This document shows positions 41,170-50,598 of a stretch of DNA of 64,000 nucleotides, in pieces. The position numbers were made by a program, and so were the translations under genes. The stretch is from Pseudomonadota bacterium (GTDB lineage Bacteria > Pseudomonadota > Gammaproteobacteria > Magnimaribacterales > D2472): contig JAOOBR010000001.1 of NCBI GenBank assembly GCA_028404565.1, forward strand, positions 1 to 64,000, in the 5' to 3' direction. Below the pieces are notes generated by a model. The model did no database searches. It was not told where the DNA came from and was given only the letters and a program-made list of their open reading frames with translations. How positions within the stretch are numbered: position 1 is the first letter of the stretch; each line of letters starts with the position of its first letter.

Positions 41170-41868
41170 ATTTATACGAAAACCTATCTCAAAAGTTGTT
41201 GAATCATATAGAGAGTTAGTGCTTGCACCGATAGTAAAGGCTGTATATTTACCTCTGTTGTAGATTGCTTCAAAACCAAATCTTCTGTTTTGATCATCTG
41301 AAATCTCATAAATTGTTGGACAATCTAGTTCCAAACATACAATGTCATCATTGATAATTGGTTCTGCTTCTGATGCGACATCAAGGAAAATCCTTCCTTC
41401 CCAATCATTACTGTCACCAAAATGAATACCTGACACAAAATTTGCCTCATATTCATTTTCATCAAAATTGAAGTCATCGTTTTCTACTGACCAACTTTTT
41501 ACTCCAAACTCCCCATAGAGCTCAAATAAATTTTTAATTTCTAAGTTGATTCCGCGTGCTGAAATATTACTCAATATGTCGCCTATCCCAGCATGAGCTC
41601 CAATTCTAAAAGAATCAGTAGTTTTGTCGACTGTTTCTTTCTCAAAGTCTATCCCGTCGCCTCTTCTTTCAAACTTGAGATATAAAGGTCCAGGAAGATT
41701 AAATGAGGTATTTATTGCTAAGCCACTATCTGCATTATTTGCTCCAATATAGCTTATTCCTAGATAGGTATATCTAAAATCAAATTCCTCTCTATCAAGT
41801 CGACCTTTTTCTTCTGAAAAAATTGGTATAGCTAAAAAGAGAAGAAAGAGAAAACTTAAAAATTTCAT
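41164..41868 (-). CDS. secreted/outer-membrane beta-barrel-like hypothetical protein
   Basis: Signal peptide and alternating hydrophobic strands; start trimmed. Confidence 0.5.
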   Translation of the reverse strand: MKFLSFLFLLFLAIPIFSEEKGRLDREEFDFRYTYLGISYIGANNADSGLAINTSFNLPGPLYLKFERRGDGIDFEKETVDKTTDSFRIGAHAGIGDILSNISARGINLEIKNLFELYGEFGVKSWSVENDDFNFDENEYEANFVSGIHFGDSNDWEGRIFLDVASEAEPIINDDIVCLELDCPTIYEISDDQNRRFGFEAIYNRGKYTAFTIGASTNSLYDSTTFEIGFRINL

Positions 41869-41872
41869 TTTT

Positions 41873-43216
41873 TTAATTGTTATCAATAAGTTTAAAGTAA
41901 TTTTTTGAAGCCTGCATTACTTTTGGTGCCAACCATAATGCAGAAATCAGAGTCGGAATAGCCATCATAGCAAATGCACCATCAGCTATATTTATAGCAA
42001 TATCAATTGGGACTATCGAATAAATGAAAATACTTAAAATGTATAGATAAATATAGAATTTCATACCAAATTTTCCAAATAGGAATCTTGAGCAAGATGC
42101 TCCGTAATACGAGTAAGTAAAGATTGTACTCAAGCCAAAACAAATGACGCATATGAAAAGAATTAAGCCGCCAAAGTTTCCTAACAAAATACTAAATGCC
42201 TCTGCTGTTAGTGTAACGCCTTGGGACGATGATGTTTCCCAAACTCCTGATACTAGAATCATTAAAGCAGTAGCTGTGCATATAATTAATGTATCAAAAA
42301 TTGGTCCTGTCATAGCTACTAGGCCTTGTTTAACTGGATTTGAAACTTTAGCAACTCCATGAACCAAAGACTCAGTTCCCATGCCTGCTTCATTTGAAAA
42401 GGCTCCTCTTCTAACACCATAAATTAACACGCCAAAAAAGGTTCCACCTGCAATAGCAGTTCCATTAAATGCATCGACAAAAATTAATTTAAAGGCAGGT
42501 AAAACTAGGTTTAAATTTAGCATGAGCGCTACAATCATGGCTCCAAAATAGATTGATCCCATTAAAGGTACAAGAAACGTTGCAACTTCAGCTATTCTTT
42601 TTAAACCACCAATTACCACTATTCCAGTAATACCTGCGAGGACTAGACCCCCCAAAATATTAAAATTTTCAATTTCTGAAAAAGCAAGATCCCCGGTGAT
42701 TTGAATAAGTTGATTGCTTTGAAAAGCTGGCAAGCAGCCTATCATTCCTGCCAAAGCAAAAAAATATCCTAGGGGTAACATTCTTTTTGGAAGACCATTC
42801 TTTATTACATACATAGGGCCGCCAAAGATTTCTCCTTCTTTGGTCTTTTCTCGATACATCACTGACAAAGTACAGGTAAAAAATTTTGTTGCTATGCCTA
42901 TGATTGCTGTCACCCACATCCAAAAAATTGAGCCAGGTCCTGCTACTGAAATTGCAAGGGCAACACCAGCAATATTGCCCAACCCAATTGTCCCCGACAA
43001 TGATGTGGTAAGTGCTTGGAAGGGACTTACTTCACCTTCATCATCGCTCTTTTCCTTGGAAAAAAGAATCCTAAAAGCATGCAGAAGATATTTAAAAATT
43101 TCAAATCTTGAATAAATTAAAAAAAATATACCAGATCCAATTAATAGAAATATTAACCATGGGCCCCAAGCAGCTGAAGCAAACTGCTCAGCATAGAAGT
43201 TTGGAGATTTGTCCAT
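41873..43216 (-). CDS. AGCS family sodium:alanine symporter
   Basis: ALTTSLSGTIGLGNIAGVALAI; RRGAFSNEAGMGTESLVHG. Confidence 0.92.
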   Translation of the reverse strand: MDKSPNFYAEQFASAAWGPWLIFLLIGSGIFFLIYSRFEIFKYLLHAFRILFSKEKSDDEGEVSPFQALTTSLSGTIGLGNIAGVALAISVAGPGSIFWMWVTAIIGIATKFFTCTLSVMYREKTKEGEIFGGPMYVIKNGLPKRMLPLGYFFALAGMIGCLPAFQSNQLIQITGDLAFSEIENFNILGGLVLAGITGIVVIGGLKRIAEVATFLVPLMGSIYFGAMIVALMLNLNLVLPAFKLIFVDAFNGTAIAGGTFFGVLIYGVRRGAFSNEAGMGTESLVHGVAKVSNPVKQGLVAMTGPIFDTLIICTATALMILVSGVWETSSSQGVTLTAEAFSILLGNFGGLILFICVICFGLSTIFTYSYYGASCSRFLFGKFGMKFYIYLYILSIFIYSIVPIDIAINIADGAFAMMAIPTLISALWLAPKVMQASKNYFKLIDNN

Positions 43217-43249
43217 TCAAATCAGGCCTAATTTTTTGACAGCATCTTA

Positions 43250-43537
43250 TTAATAGCCCTCGACTACTGCATACATTCTCTCGGCTCCACCCTCAAGCAA
43301 ATTTAATGCCTCTTTATATTCTGAACTGCTGTAAGCAGCCAGTGCAGTTTCATAGGAATCAAATTCAACAACTACATTTCTGGAGAAATCGATTCCCTCT
43401 TTCGTTTCATGTTGACCGCCTCTAACAAGAAATTTACCACCAAATTTCTCTATTGCTATTTCAGCTTGTTTGCCATACCTTGAGAGCTTCTCATCATCGA
43501 GAATATTTGCTTTAGCTACCCAATAACCTTTTGGCAT
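43250..43537 (-). CDS. DUF1330 family protein
   Basis: GYWVAKANILDDEKLSRYGKQAEIAIEKFGGKFLVRGG. Confidence 0.8.
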   Translation of the reverse strand: MPKGYWVAKANILDDEKLSRYGKQAEIAIEKFGGKFLVRGGQHETKEGIDFSRNVVVEFDSYETALAAYSSSEYKEALNLLEGGAERMYAVVEGY

Positions 43538-43540
43538 TCT

Positions 43541-44215
43541 TTATTTAACTATTAAAGGTTTAATAATTTTTACATCATCAGCAATATATGCATTTTTTGT
43601 TTTTTCATAATGGGGATGGCCCAAGGTTGCCAGATCGATAGCCTTTTCCATAACTCTAGCTTCAAAATCAGACTCTTCAACTAGCTCATCAATTATTCCT
43701 GCATCAACCGCTTTAGCAAAAGGGTATGGATCTGCATGAAGCAGAACAGAATATGCATGTTTTTTAGAAATCCTACTTGCAGCAATCTGCATAATACTAG
43801 TTGGGATATCCATATTATTCCTAACCTCGTTAGCTTGAGTTACAAAATCTCCTTTCAAGCCTATTCTATAATCACATCCACATGCTACAAAAAGACCCAT
43901 TGCTATAGTATGCCCAGATAAAGCAGCAACAATCGGCCTTGGGAAAGTAAAAATGTCATACATAAACCTCATCCCTAGATCGCTCATTTTTGAGATTTTT
44001 TCCATATCTCCAGATGCAAAGGTTTTTAAATCAAAGCCAGCAGAAAAAATTCCTTCTTTACCCTTTATCACAAGAGAGCCACTATCTTTAGGAACATCAT
44101 TTAAGCAATTATTAATCGCTTCAAGCATTTCTATAGAAAAGACATTTACCTTTCCATCATCTAAGCTTAATACTGATACATCATCGATTTTTTCAAGAGT
44201 TGCATAATCTGTCAT
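43541..44215 (-). CDS. enoyl-CoA hydratase/isomerase family protein
   Basis: Crotonase pattern KGKEGIFSAGFDLKTFASGD; ALSGHTIAMGLFVACGCDYRIG. Confidence 0.85.
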   Translation of the reverse strand: MTDYATLEKIDDVSVLSLDDGKVNVFSIEMLEAINNCLNDVPKDSGSLVIKGKEGIFSAGFDLKTFASGDMEKISKMSDLGMRFMYDIFTFPRPIVAALSGHTIAMGLFVACGCDYRIGLKGDFVTQANEVRNNMDIPTSIMQIAASRISKKHAYSVLLHADPYPFAKAVDAGIIDELVEESDFEARVMEKAIDLATLGHPHYEKTKNAYIADDVKIIKPLIVK

Positions 44216-44218
44216 TTT

Positions 44219-44362
44219 TTACTCCTTAGCATTGGTTTTGCATCTTTTACTACAAAATCTGACCTCATCCCAAGATCTTTCCCATTTTTTTCTCCATGTA
44301 AAAGGCCTATTACATGTTACACAAATTTTTTGAGGAAGATTAGATTTTTTTATTCTTTTCAA
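44219..44362 (-). CDS. DUF2256 family zinc-ribbon-like mini-protein (47 aa, not in ORF track)
   Basis: Translated by hand from TTG: (M)KRIKKSNLPQKICVTCNRPFTWRKKWERSWDEVRFCSKRCKTNAKE; CxxC...CxxxC; overlaps upstream photolyase stop codon. Confidence 0.85.
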   Translation of the reverse strand: MKRIKKSNLPQKICVTCNRPFTWRKKWERSWDEVRFCSKRCKTNAKE

Positions 44363-45846
44363 AGAGTTTTTTCCTCAATAAAAATATCAGCCGCCTTAAA
44401 AATTCTTAATTTCCTATCCTTATCAAGTTTATCTAGAGCTCTAATCATTAGCGATAGACGTGGATTTGAAGCAAAGAATCCTCTATTGTCTTCAATAAAT
44501 TTCCAGTAAAGGCCATCCACAATTTCACACCAATCTCCCCTTTTAAAATTTGACATCCTTAATATGTAACTTGATCCACAAATATATGGCTTAGTAGCAA
44601 ATATTCCTCCATCAGCAAATGTTCCCATACCAAAAACATTGGGAACCATTACCCACTCAGAAGAATCAACGAACATTTCCATAAACCATTTATAAATCTC
44701 TGATGGATGTATTCTTGACATGTTCATTATGCTAGCTAAAACCATAAGTCTATTTATGTGATGAGTATACCCAAACTCTAGTGCGCCTTTTATGGCATCA
44801 TCAAGTGGCTCTATACCAGTCTCTCCTGTATACCATGCATCAGATAGTTTTCTTTGATGGTTCCAATAATTAGCATCAATCATTTTTTCAGAAAAGTTTT
44901 GATAAATGCCTCTTATAAATTCCCTCCATCCTATTATTTGTCTAATAAATCCTTCTAGGCTGTTCAGAGGAATATCGTTTTCCTCAGCATAATTTCTTGC
45001 CTCAGTTATAACTTGCTGTGGAGTAATAATCCCAAGGTTCATTGAACTACTTAACGCAGAATGAAGTTGGAAATGCTCCCCCATAAAAATAGCATCCTCA
45101 TATGGCCCAAAATCTTTAAAACGCTCATCAAAAAAAACATTAAGCCAATCTAAAGCTTGTTCAGAGGTAAAGGGAAAAATATTATTTATTATCCCTGGAT
45201 GATCTTTAAATTCAGTATTTATAAAATTAGAAATTTCTTCAGAATCAAATCGTTTTTTGATAATTGGAAGTTCTGGAATTGTGTAACCTTTAGGTAGCTT
45301 TTTTCTGTTTTCATCATCAAAGCTCCATTTGCCACCCACAGGCTTTCCATCTTCTAGAAGAAGATCCATATCTTTCCTAGATTTTTTGTAGTAGTTGGCT
45401 TGTAATATAAAAGTTTTATCTCCTATGAAATCTTTAAACGATTCTCTGGTATCAATAAACATGGGTGTTTTAAGAATCTCATGGCTAATCTCAAGCTCAT
45501 TAATCAACTGGAGTATTTCATTTTCAAAGGGTTTATCTTCTATTTCAAAGAACTTAATTTTAGTAAATTTATTTCTCTTGATTTCTTCAGCTAATTTTTC
45601 GGTAAAAGGATCATTAAATCTATTATTAAAGTCGTAATAAATATTTTTTATGTTTGATTGGTCAAGAGAGTCTCTAAATGACCTCATTGCATTAAAAAAT
45701 AGAGCAATTTTAGATTTATGATGTTTTTCATATGTGCATAATCCTGAATCCTCACACATAAAAACAGTCTCTTTATCCTCAATTTTTTGCATCTCTAGAG
45801 GGAAAAGCTGATTTCCAAGAATCAATCTTAGGGTTTTATCTGTCAT
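44359..45846 (-). CDS. cryptochrome/photolyase-related protein (DPRP / prokaryotic 6-4 photolyase family)
   Basis: LRLILGNQLFP; FIRQIIGWREFIRGIY; YTHHINRLMVLAS. Confidence 0.88.
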   Translation of the reverse strand: MTDKTLRLILGNQLFPLEMQKIEDKETVFMCEDSGLCTYEKHHKSKIALFFNAMRSFRDSLDQSNIKNIYYDFNNRFNDPFTEKLAEEIKRNKFTKIKFFEIEDKPFENEILQLINELEISHEILKTPMFIDTRESFKDFIGDKTFILQANYYKKSRKDMDLLLEDGKPVGGKWSFDDENRKKLPKGYTIPELPIIKKRFDSEEISNFINTEFKDHPGIINNIFPFTSEQALDWLNVFFDERFKDFGPYEDAIFMGEHFQLHSALSSSMNLGIITPQQVITEARNYAEENDIPLNSLEGFIRQIIGWREFIRGIYQNFSEKMIDANYWNHQRKLSDAWYTGETGIEPLDDAIKGALEFGYTHHINRLMVLASIMNMSRIHPSEIYKWFMEMFVDSSEWVMVPNVFGMGTFADGGIFATKPYICGSSYILRMSNFKRGDWCEIVDGLYWKFIEDNRGFFASNPRLSLMIRALDKLDKDRKLRIFKAADIFIEEKTL

Positions 45847-45882
45847 GTCACTTTACTTAATGATTTTATTGATAATTTCAAT

Positions 45883-45908
45883 AAAAAAGGCCGCTAGTGC
45901 GGCCTTAT
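45883..45908 (-). terminator. rho-independent terminator
   Basis: aaaaaaggccgc-tagt-gcggcctta downstream of 45925-46686. Confidence 0.75.
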
Positions 45909-45924
45909 TAAAATTTGTGTAAGT

Positions 45925-46686
45925 TTAGCTATTCATTTCATTCTTAAACTCAGCACTATTCCATAGTTGGGCATCATCGCAAACAGCATGTGAATCAAAT
46001 ATTGCCTGCATTTCTTTGCCATTTTCAACCCAGTTGATGTTACCAGCTTCCATAGTGTCAAAGTTTTGATGCCAGTTAAGCCAATAGAAATCATAAGGAT
46101 CACTTGAGTCTTGAGGAATGTATACACCATAAGTATAAGGGTCTCCATTTCCATTATCAGCAACCCATTTATTAAATAACTCCATATCTGCCATTAGATC
46201 AGCCTGAGTTGATCCATCTGCATATCTGCATGCCTGAGATTGAGTAGCAAAAGATGTCCAATCAAAATCTGGTGCATCTACTCCACCATGAAGATCAAAA
46301 TCACCGACTTGAGTATTATCGCAATCCAAGACATTTCTTGATGACTGATCCCATTCTTGAGCTTCCGCATTAGAAAGCCAAGATTCCCAAGCCGCATCAG
46401 CTGCTTCTTTTGAAGACCATTGAAGCTCCCACCAGCCACCTTGTTGGCCACTCGCAGGTGCATAACCACCAGCCCAAACCATTTCATCATATACAGCTAC
46501 TAACTCATTCCATTCTGCAACGAAATCTTTCATTGTTTCTGCAGAATAATCAGGACCTGCTTTACATGGAATGAATTGATTAAAATAAATAGTTTGTTGC
46601 GCGTCAGCATCGTCCATTGAGTTAGAGCAACTAACAACAAAGATTATTGCTAAAAAAGACAACAAACTTTTTGAGATTAAATTCAT
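45925..46686 (-). CDS. lipoprotein of unknown function, paralogue of 46771-47616
   Basis: Lipobox FVVSCSN; FIPCKAGPDYSAETM...GGWWELQWSSKEAADAAWESWLSNAEAQEW. Confidence 0.65.
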   Translation of the reverse strand: MNLISKSLLSFLAIIFVVSCSNSMDDADAQQTIYFNQFIPCKAGPDYSAETMKDFVAEWNELVAVYDEMVWAGGYAPASGQQGGWWELQWSSKEAADAAWESWLSNAEAQEWDQSSRNVLDCDNTQVGDFDLHGGVDAPDFDWTSFATQSQACRYADGSTQADLMADMELFNKWVADNGNGDPYTYGVYIPQDSSDPYDFYWLNWHQNFDTMEAGNINWVENGKEMQAIFDSHAVCDDAQLWNSAEFKNEMNS

Positions 46687-46722
46687 AAATTCTCCGAAAA
46701 AATTAACAAGAATTTATATTAC

Positions 46723-46752
46723 AAAAAAAAGCCACCAAAAGGTGGCTTTTTA
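46723..46752 (-). terminator. rho-independent terminator
   Basis: aaaaaaaagccacc-aaaa-ggtggctttt downstream of 46771-47616. Confidence 0.8.
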
Positions 46753-46770
46753 GGATAAAAGTTATCTTTT

Positions 46771-47616
46771 TTAATAGCTTGAAAAATCTGGCATGAAATC
46801 TTTTTGCTCACTATTGTAAAAAGTCCAACCGTGATAAACATCTACAACATCCTCTCTACAACTTGCAAATTCGCTAAATTGTGGAAACAAAATTGATCTC
46901 ATATTAGCTTCGAAGACTTCATTTACTTTTACCATGGATGCTTCACTGTTTGTAAAACTTGCCCAAAGAAAATCTATTCCTTCTTCTGAATGTGAACCAT
47001 CTTCATTTAGTTGAGCAAAGTAGTTGCCATAATGAAAAGATGTTCCATCAAAACCATCAGAATTTTCATATACACCCACGGTATACTTAGGTAAGAATCC
47101 AACTGCATCCTCTTTAGAGGATCCTTCGTTATAAAAACAATGATAAAACTCGCTGTAAAAATATCCACTCTCTGGAAGAACTCCAAAACGATCTGCTTCG
47201 ACTGGAAAAATTGCATCCAATGCATTTCTTCCTTCAGCATCACAAGATAAAACACTTTCATATTTTTCAGTCCATGCTGCAGCTTCAGTATTAGAAGCCC
47301 ATTGAGACCATGCTGCATTTGCGGCATCTTGTGAAGACCAATTAAGCTCCCACCAACCAGTATTTCCGAATGCATTTGATTCAGAAGCTGGAGCATACCC
47401 CCATGCACCTTTTAAATCATCTGCAGTAAGTAAGCTTCGCCATTGACTTATCATTTCTTGCATATTCTCAACAGAGTAGTCTGGACCAGCTTGGCATGGC
47501 ATAAATTCAACAAAAATTGATTCTCCGTTAAACGTTTCTGATTGATTTGAGGCCTGTTCAGTTGAACAACTCACAAAAAGAAACGAAACGATAGATATAA
47601 GTAATAATTTTTTCAT
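46771..47616 (-). CDS. lipoprotein of unknown function, paralogue of 45925-46686
   Basis: Lipobox FLFVSCST; FMPCQAGPDYSVENM...TGWWELNWSSQDAANAAWSQWASNTEAAAW. Confidence 0.65.
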   Translation of the reverse strand: MKKLLLISIVSFLFVSCSTEQASNQSETFNGESIFVEFMPCQAGPDYSVENMQEMISQWRSLLTADDLKGAWGYAPASESNAFGNTGWWELNWSSQDAANAAWSQWASNTEAAAWTEKYESVLSCDAEGRNALDAIFPVEADRFGVLPESGYFYSEFYHCFYNEGSSKEDAVGFLPKYTVGVYENSDGFDGTSFHYGNYFAQLNEDGSHSEEGIDFLWASFTNSEASMVKVNEVFEANMRSILFPQFSEFASCREDVVDVYHGWTFYNSEQKDFMPDFSSY

Positions 47617-47659
47617 AACATTCTCCAAAAGATTATATTAACTGATTTTTAAAGCGCCA

Positions 47660-48025
47660 TTAAGATTCAACATGGAAAAGCTTTGTATAAATTTTCCATT
47701 CATCATCTTTCTTTAAAAAGGATAAACAGTCTAAAAAAATCATTCCTAGGTATGCTTCTCTAACTTTAACTGCAGCAGTATTTCCATAAATCTCACATGA
47801 AAGTATTTCTAGCAACTTTTCATCATTATTTTCCATCGGTGATGGTTGTTGCGATGCTACAAAACCTGCAAAATCATCAACACTCATTTCATGAAAACCG
47901 TCTGGGAGATACCCTGTTATGGCAGCATTGGGATTAAAAGAAGCTTTAATTTTCTCAGGATCTGACTCATAACATCCATCAAAATATAATTGAATACAAT
48001 CCCTTATCATTTCATTATCATTCAT
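47660..48025 (-). CDS. NTF2-like protein (putative lumazine-binding family)
   Basis: RDCIQLYFDGCYESDPEKIKASFNPNAAITGYLPDGFHEMSVDDFAGFV...CLSFLKKDDEWKIYTKLF. Confidence 0.75.
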   Translation of the reverse strand: MNDNEMIRDCIQLYFDGCYESDPEKIKASFNPNAAITGYLPDGFHEMSVDDFAGFVASQQPSPMENNDEKLLEILSCEIYGNTAAVKVREAYLGMIFLDCLSFLKKDDEWKIYTKLFHVES

Positions 48026-48121
48026 TATTTTTCCTCCTTTTTCTTGAAGTTAATATTCTACTACAAGTTCTGTTGGTTAATTGCGACACAAAATGTCATA
48101 TGGCGCAACAATAATAATCAT

Positions 48122-49252
48122 ATGAAAGAGAAAAGATTCAAAAAATTTAGAGATAACTTCTATAAATTTTCTACCTTTTATGCTGGAAATGATCAAGATT
48201 TTACAGCACTGAAACAGTCTTGGGTTATAAATAAAATAGTTAGCAAGAGAAAAAGTTGGGATATTAATTCTTTAACAACATTTATTCAAAGCCTCCCATA
48301 TGAATATGATTTTTTTCAAGGAGATTTTTTCAAATTTTGTCTCCTTGCACTAAAGGGAACATTTATTAAAACCTCCTTTTTGCAAATACAAGATAACGCG
48401 AGTATCGAATTACATACGGGAAGAGATACCGAAAATTCTTCATCAAATCTCTGTGATTACTATATTAATCTCAGGTTTGAGGAGATGTTTAGTGATATGC
48501 CTCTTTTGCCCAAATTAACTGGTTTTCACGTCTACCCCTATAAAAATGATTTTAGTAAATGGAAAACAAAAGCTGATGCTGCTGAAGAAAAGCATCGTGC
48601 TTTTTTTTTAGAGGATAGGGATTTTTTATTTAGCCTAATATGTTTTTTTGGAATGCTTAGGCCGGAAAAGAAAGAATACTATTATAAGATTGCATGCCTT
48701 GAGGACGAGGATTTTTCTTCTCCTGATATTGAGAAAGGAAAGGAAATCTTAATAAAAAGCTTTTTAGATGGAACTGAAACTAAATACATCAATAAAGTAA
48801 ATGCATTAATAAAAAAAGAATTGCTAGCAATTTCATTATTGCCTGACAAAAAAATCTCTGAAATTTATATGGATATTTCTCTAAATGAGAGTTTGAAAAA
48901 GAAATATTTTTTACAATTTAGTGATATTTCTTTACCCAAAACTATTGGTGTAAATCATGATTTTCAAAACGAGGATTTCAGTAAGATTAATATTGGGGAC
49001 AGCATTTATGTAAATAACATGATGGGAGCTCATAAAATAATTCAAAGCTATAGTGATTATTTTTCTGATGCTGATTTAGCTTTTCTTGCTAATAAAAAAG
49101 AATATTTGGGAGAACAAAGTAAAATCAATTGTATTAAAAGTTTCAATCTTGCTGATAAAGATCGTGAAAAGGATTTTTTACCAGAAGATAAAAATACTGA
49201 GATTTTTCAAAAAAAACTTGAATCTGAGCGCTTGAGTATTCATGAACTTTGA
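48122..49252 (+). CDS. hypothetical protein, orphan paralogue A
   Basis: ORF with preferred start ATG 48122; overlaps next ORF by 11 nt. Confidence 0.65.
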   Translation: MKEKRFKKFRDNFYKFSTFYAGNDQDFTALKQSWVINKIVSKRKSWDINSLTTFIQSLPYEYDFFQGDFFKFCLLALKGTFIKTSFLQIQDNASIELHTGRDTENSSSNLCDYYINLRFEEMFSDMPLLPKLTGFHVYPYKNDFSKWKTKADAAEEKHRAFFLEDRDFLFSLICFFGMLRPEKKEYYYKIACLEDEDFSSPDIEKGKEILIKSFLDGTETKYINKVNALIKKELLAISLLPDKKISEIYMDISLNESLKKKYFLQFSDISLPKTIGVNHDFQNEDFSKINIGDSIYVNNMMGAHKIIQSYSDYFSDADLAFLANKKEYLGEQSKINCIKSFNLADKDREKDFLPEDKNTEIFQKKLESERLSIHEL

Positions 49253-50459
49253 AATCTGTGAAGAATTTAAAGAACATTTCTATGATGTCCATCAATTTCA
49301 TTATCTTGATGAAAATAAAAGAGTTAATCTAAAATTTTCTTGGGTTCTAAAAACAATTGTCAGAAAAAATGGGTATTGGAGAAAATATTACTTAACAAGA
49401 TTTATTAATACCCTGCCAAGGTGTTATCGAATCACTGTACCTGAATTATTTAATAGGTATATTGAGGTTGGTAAATCTAGTTTTATTGAAGCTTTGTATG
49501 AACAAACTCAGCAAAATGCTAAAGCTGAGGGAAGGAATACCGTTTCTACAGAAAATACTTCAAGAAATATCGGAGTTGAATTATTGGAACTTCGCCTTGA
49601 GAAAATTCATTCCAACGCTCTTTTTTGTAATATGCCATATAGCAACGATCTGCATTCTAAAAATTATAAAAAAGCATTAAAAGGTATCTCAAAAAAAGAC
49701 AAAAATTTTTGGAGAAAGCGCTTTAAAGCAAGTGAAAAAACTATGAGTTATTTTACGGCTGATAGGGATTTTATTTTTAAGATGATGTTGTTATTGGGTA
49801 CAACCTGTGTAGAGGAAGGAGATGATTCTTCTTTTTTTAACATAAGGGTTGTTACTGGTGAAAGACGCGATATTGACTATGAAGATGCACTTGAAATAGG
49901 TGAATCAATATTTTTTGAACAATTTCTAGATGGTGTTAAGGCAAAGTATAAGAATGAGGCATTATTAAATATTCGCAAAACAAAGAATGCATTAGATTTT
50001 TTGGGTGTAGATCCATATGCATATACTTTTGATGGATGCGTTGGTGAGGCATGTAAAACTGATATATTTTTTTACCCCAAAGATGGATGGAATTCTGACA
50101 GGTGGAATTTTAACAACCATATTACAAAGAAGAAAATGGGATCGTCAGTTAGAGCTGCTCAAGCCTATAAAGAAAAAGATAATCTTTCAAAAAAAAGTAA
50201 GCAGACAGAAATAACATATTGGGAAGTTTTGCCCGGAGATCGAATTGGGGTCAGCTCAATGATTGGAGCGTCTAAATTGATATCAAAATATAGGAAATTT
50301 TTTAATCCAAAAGATATTGATTTTTTATTAAATAGAAAAAAATATTCTGGAGAACAAACTGAAATAAGACCGATAAAAAAGTTTTATTTAAATAGAGAGG
50401 ATCAAGATAAATATAATCATTTACTTGATAAAAATGATCACATTATTTTTCCTTGTTAA
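49242..50459 (+). CDS. hypothetical protein, orphan paralogue B
   Basis: Shares spaced motifs with 48122-49252 along the whole length. Confidence 0.65.
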   Translation: MNFEICEEFKEHFYDVHQFHYLDENKRVNLKFSWVLKTIVRKNGYWRKYYLTRFINTLPRCYRITVPELFNRYIEVGKSSFIEALYEQTQQNAKAEGRNTVSTENTSRNIGVELLELRLEKIHSNALFCNMPYSNDLHSKNYKKALKGISKKDKNFWRKRFKASEKTMSYFTADRDFIFKMMLLLGTTCVEEGDDSSFFNIRVVTGERRDIDYEDALEIGESIFFEQFLDGVKAKYKNEALLNIRKTKNALDFLGVDPYAYTFDGCVGEACKTDIFFYPKDGWNSDRWNFNNHITKKKMGSSVRAAQAYKEKDNLSKKSKQTEITYWEVLPGDRIGVSSMIGASKLISKYRKFFNPKDIDFLLNRKKYSGEQTEIRPIKKFYLNREDQDKYNHLLDKNDHIIFPC

Positions 50460-50466
50460 GGCTCAA

Positions 50467-50556
50467 TGGCGGAGAGTGAGGGATTCGAACCCTCGATACA
50501 GTTACCCGTATACCTCCTTAGCAGGGAGGCGCTTTCGACCACTCAGCCAACTCTCC
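50467..50556 (-). tRNA. tRNA-Ser (anticodon GCU)
   Basis: Minus strand GGAGAGTTGGCTGAGTGGTCGAAAGCGCCTCCCTGCTAAGGAGGT...GGTTCGAATCCCTCACTCTCCGCCA; long variable arm. Confidence 0.95.
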
Positions 50557-50598
50557 GGATTTTTTATTATACAGACAATTTTATAATGCTTAACGAAT

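Noticed and set aside
44290-44320. Third copy of the AAAAAATTTGT..AAC promoter motif on the minus strand
   Set aside because: It reads AAAAAATTTGTGTAACA with an altered core, lies within the DUF2256 coding sequence, and has no properly spaced CGT-type -10.
47600-50556. Integrative element using tRNA-Ser as attachment site
   Set aside because: No integrase gene and no duplicated tRNA 3' end (ggagagtgagggattcgaa) seen elsewhere near the orphan pair.
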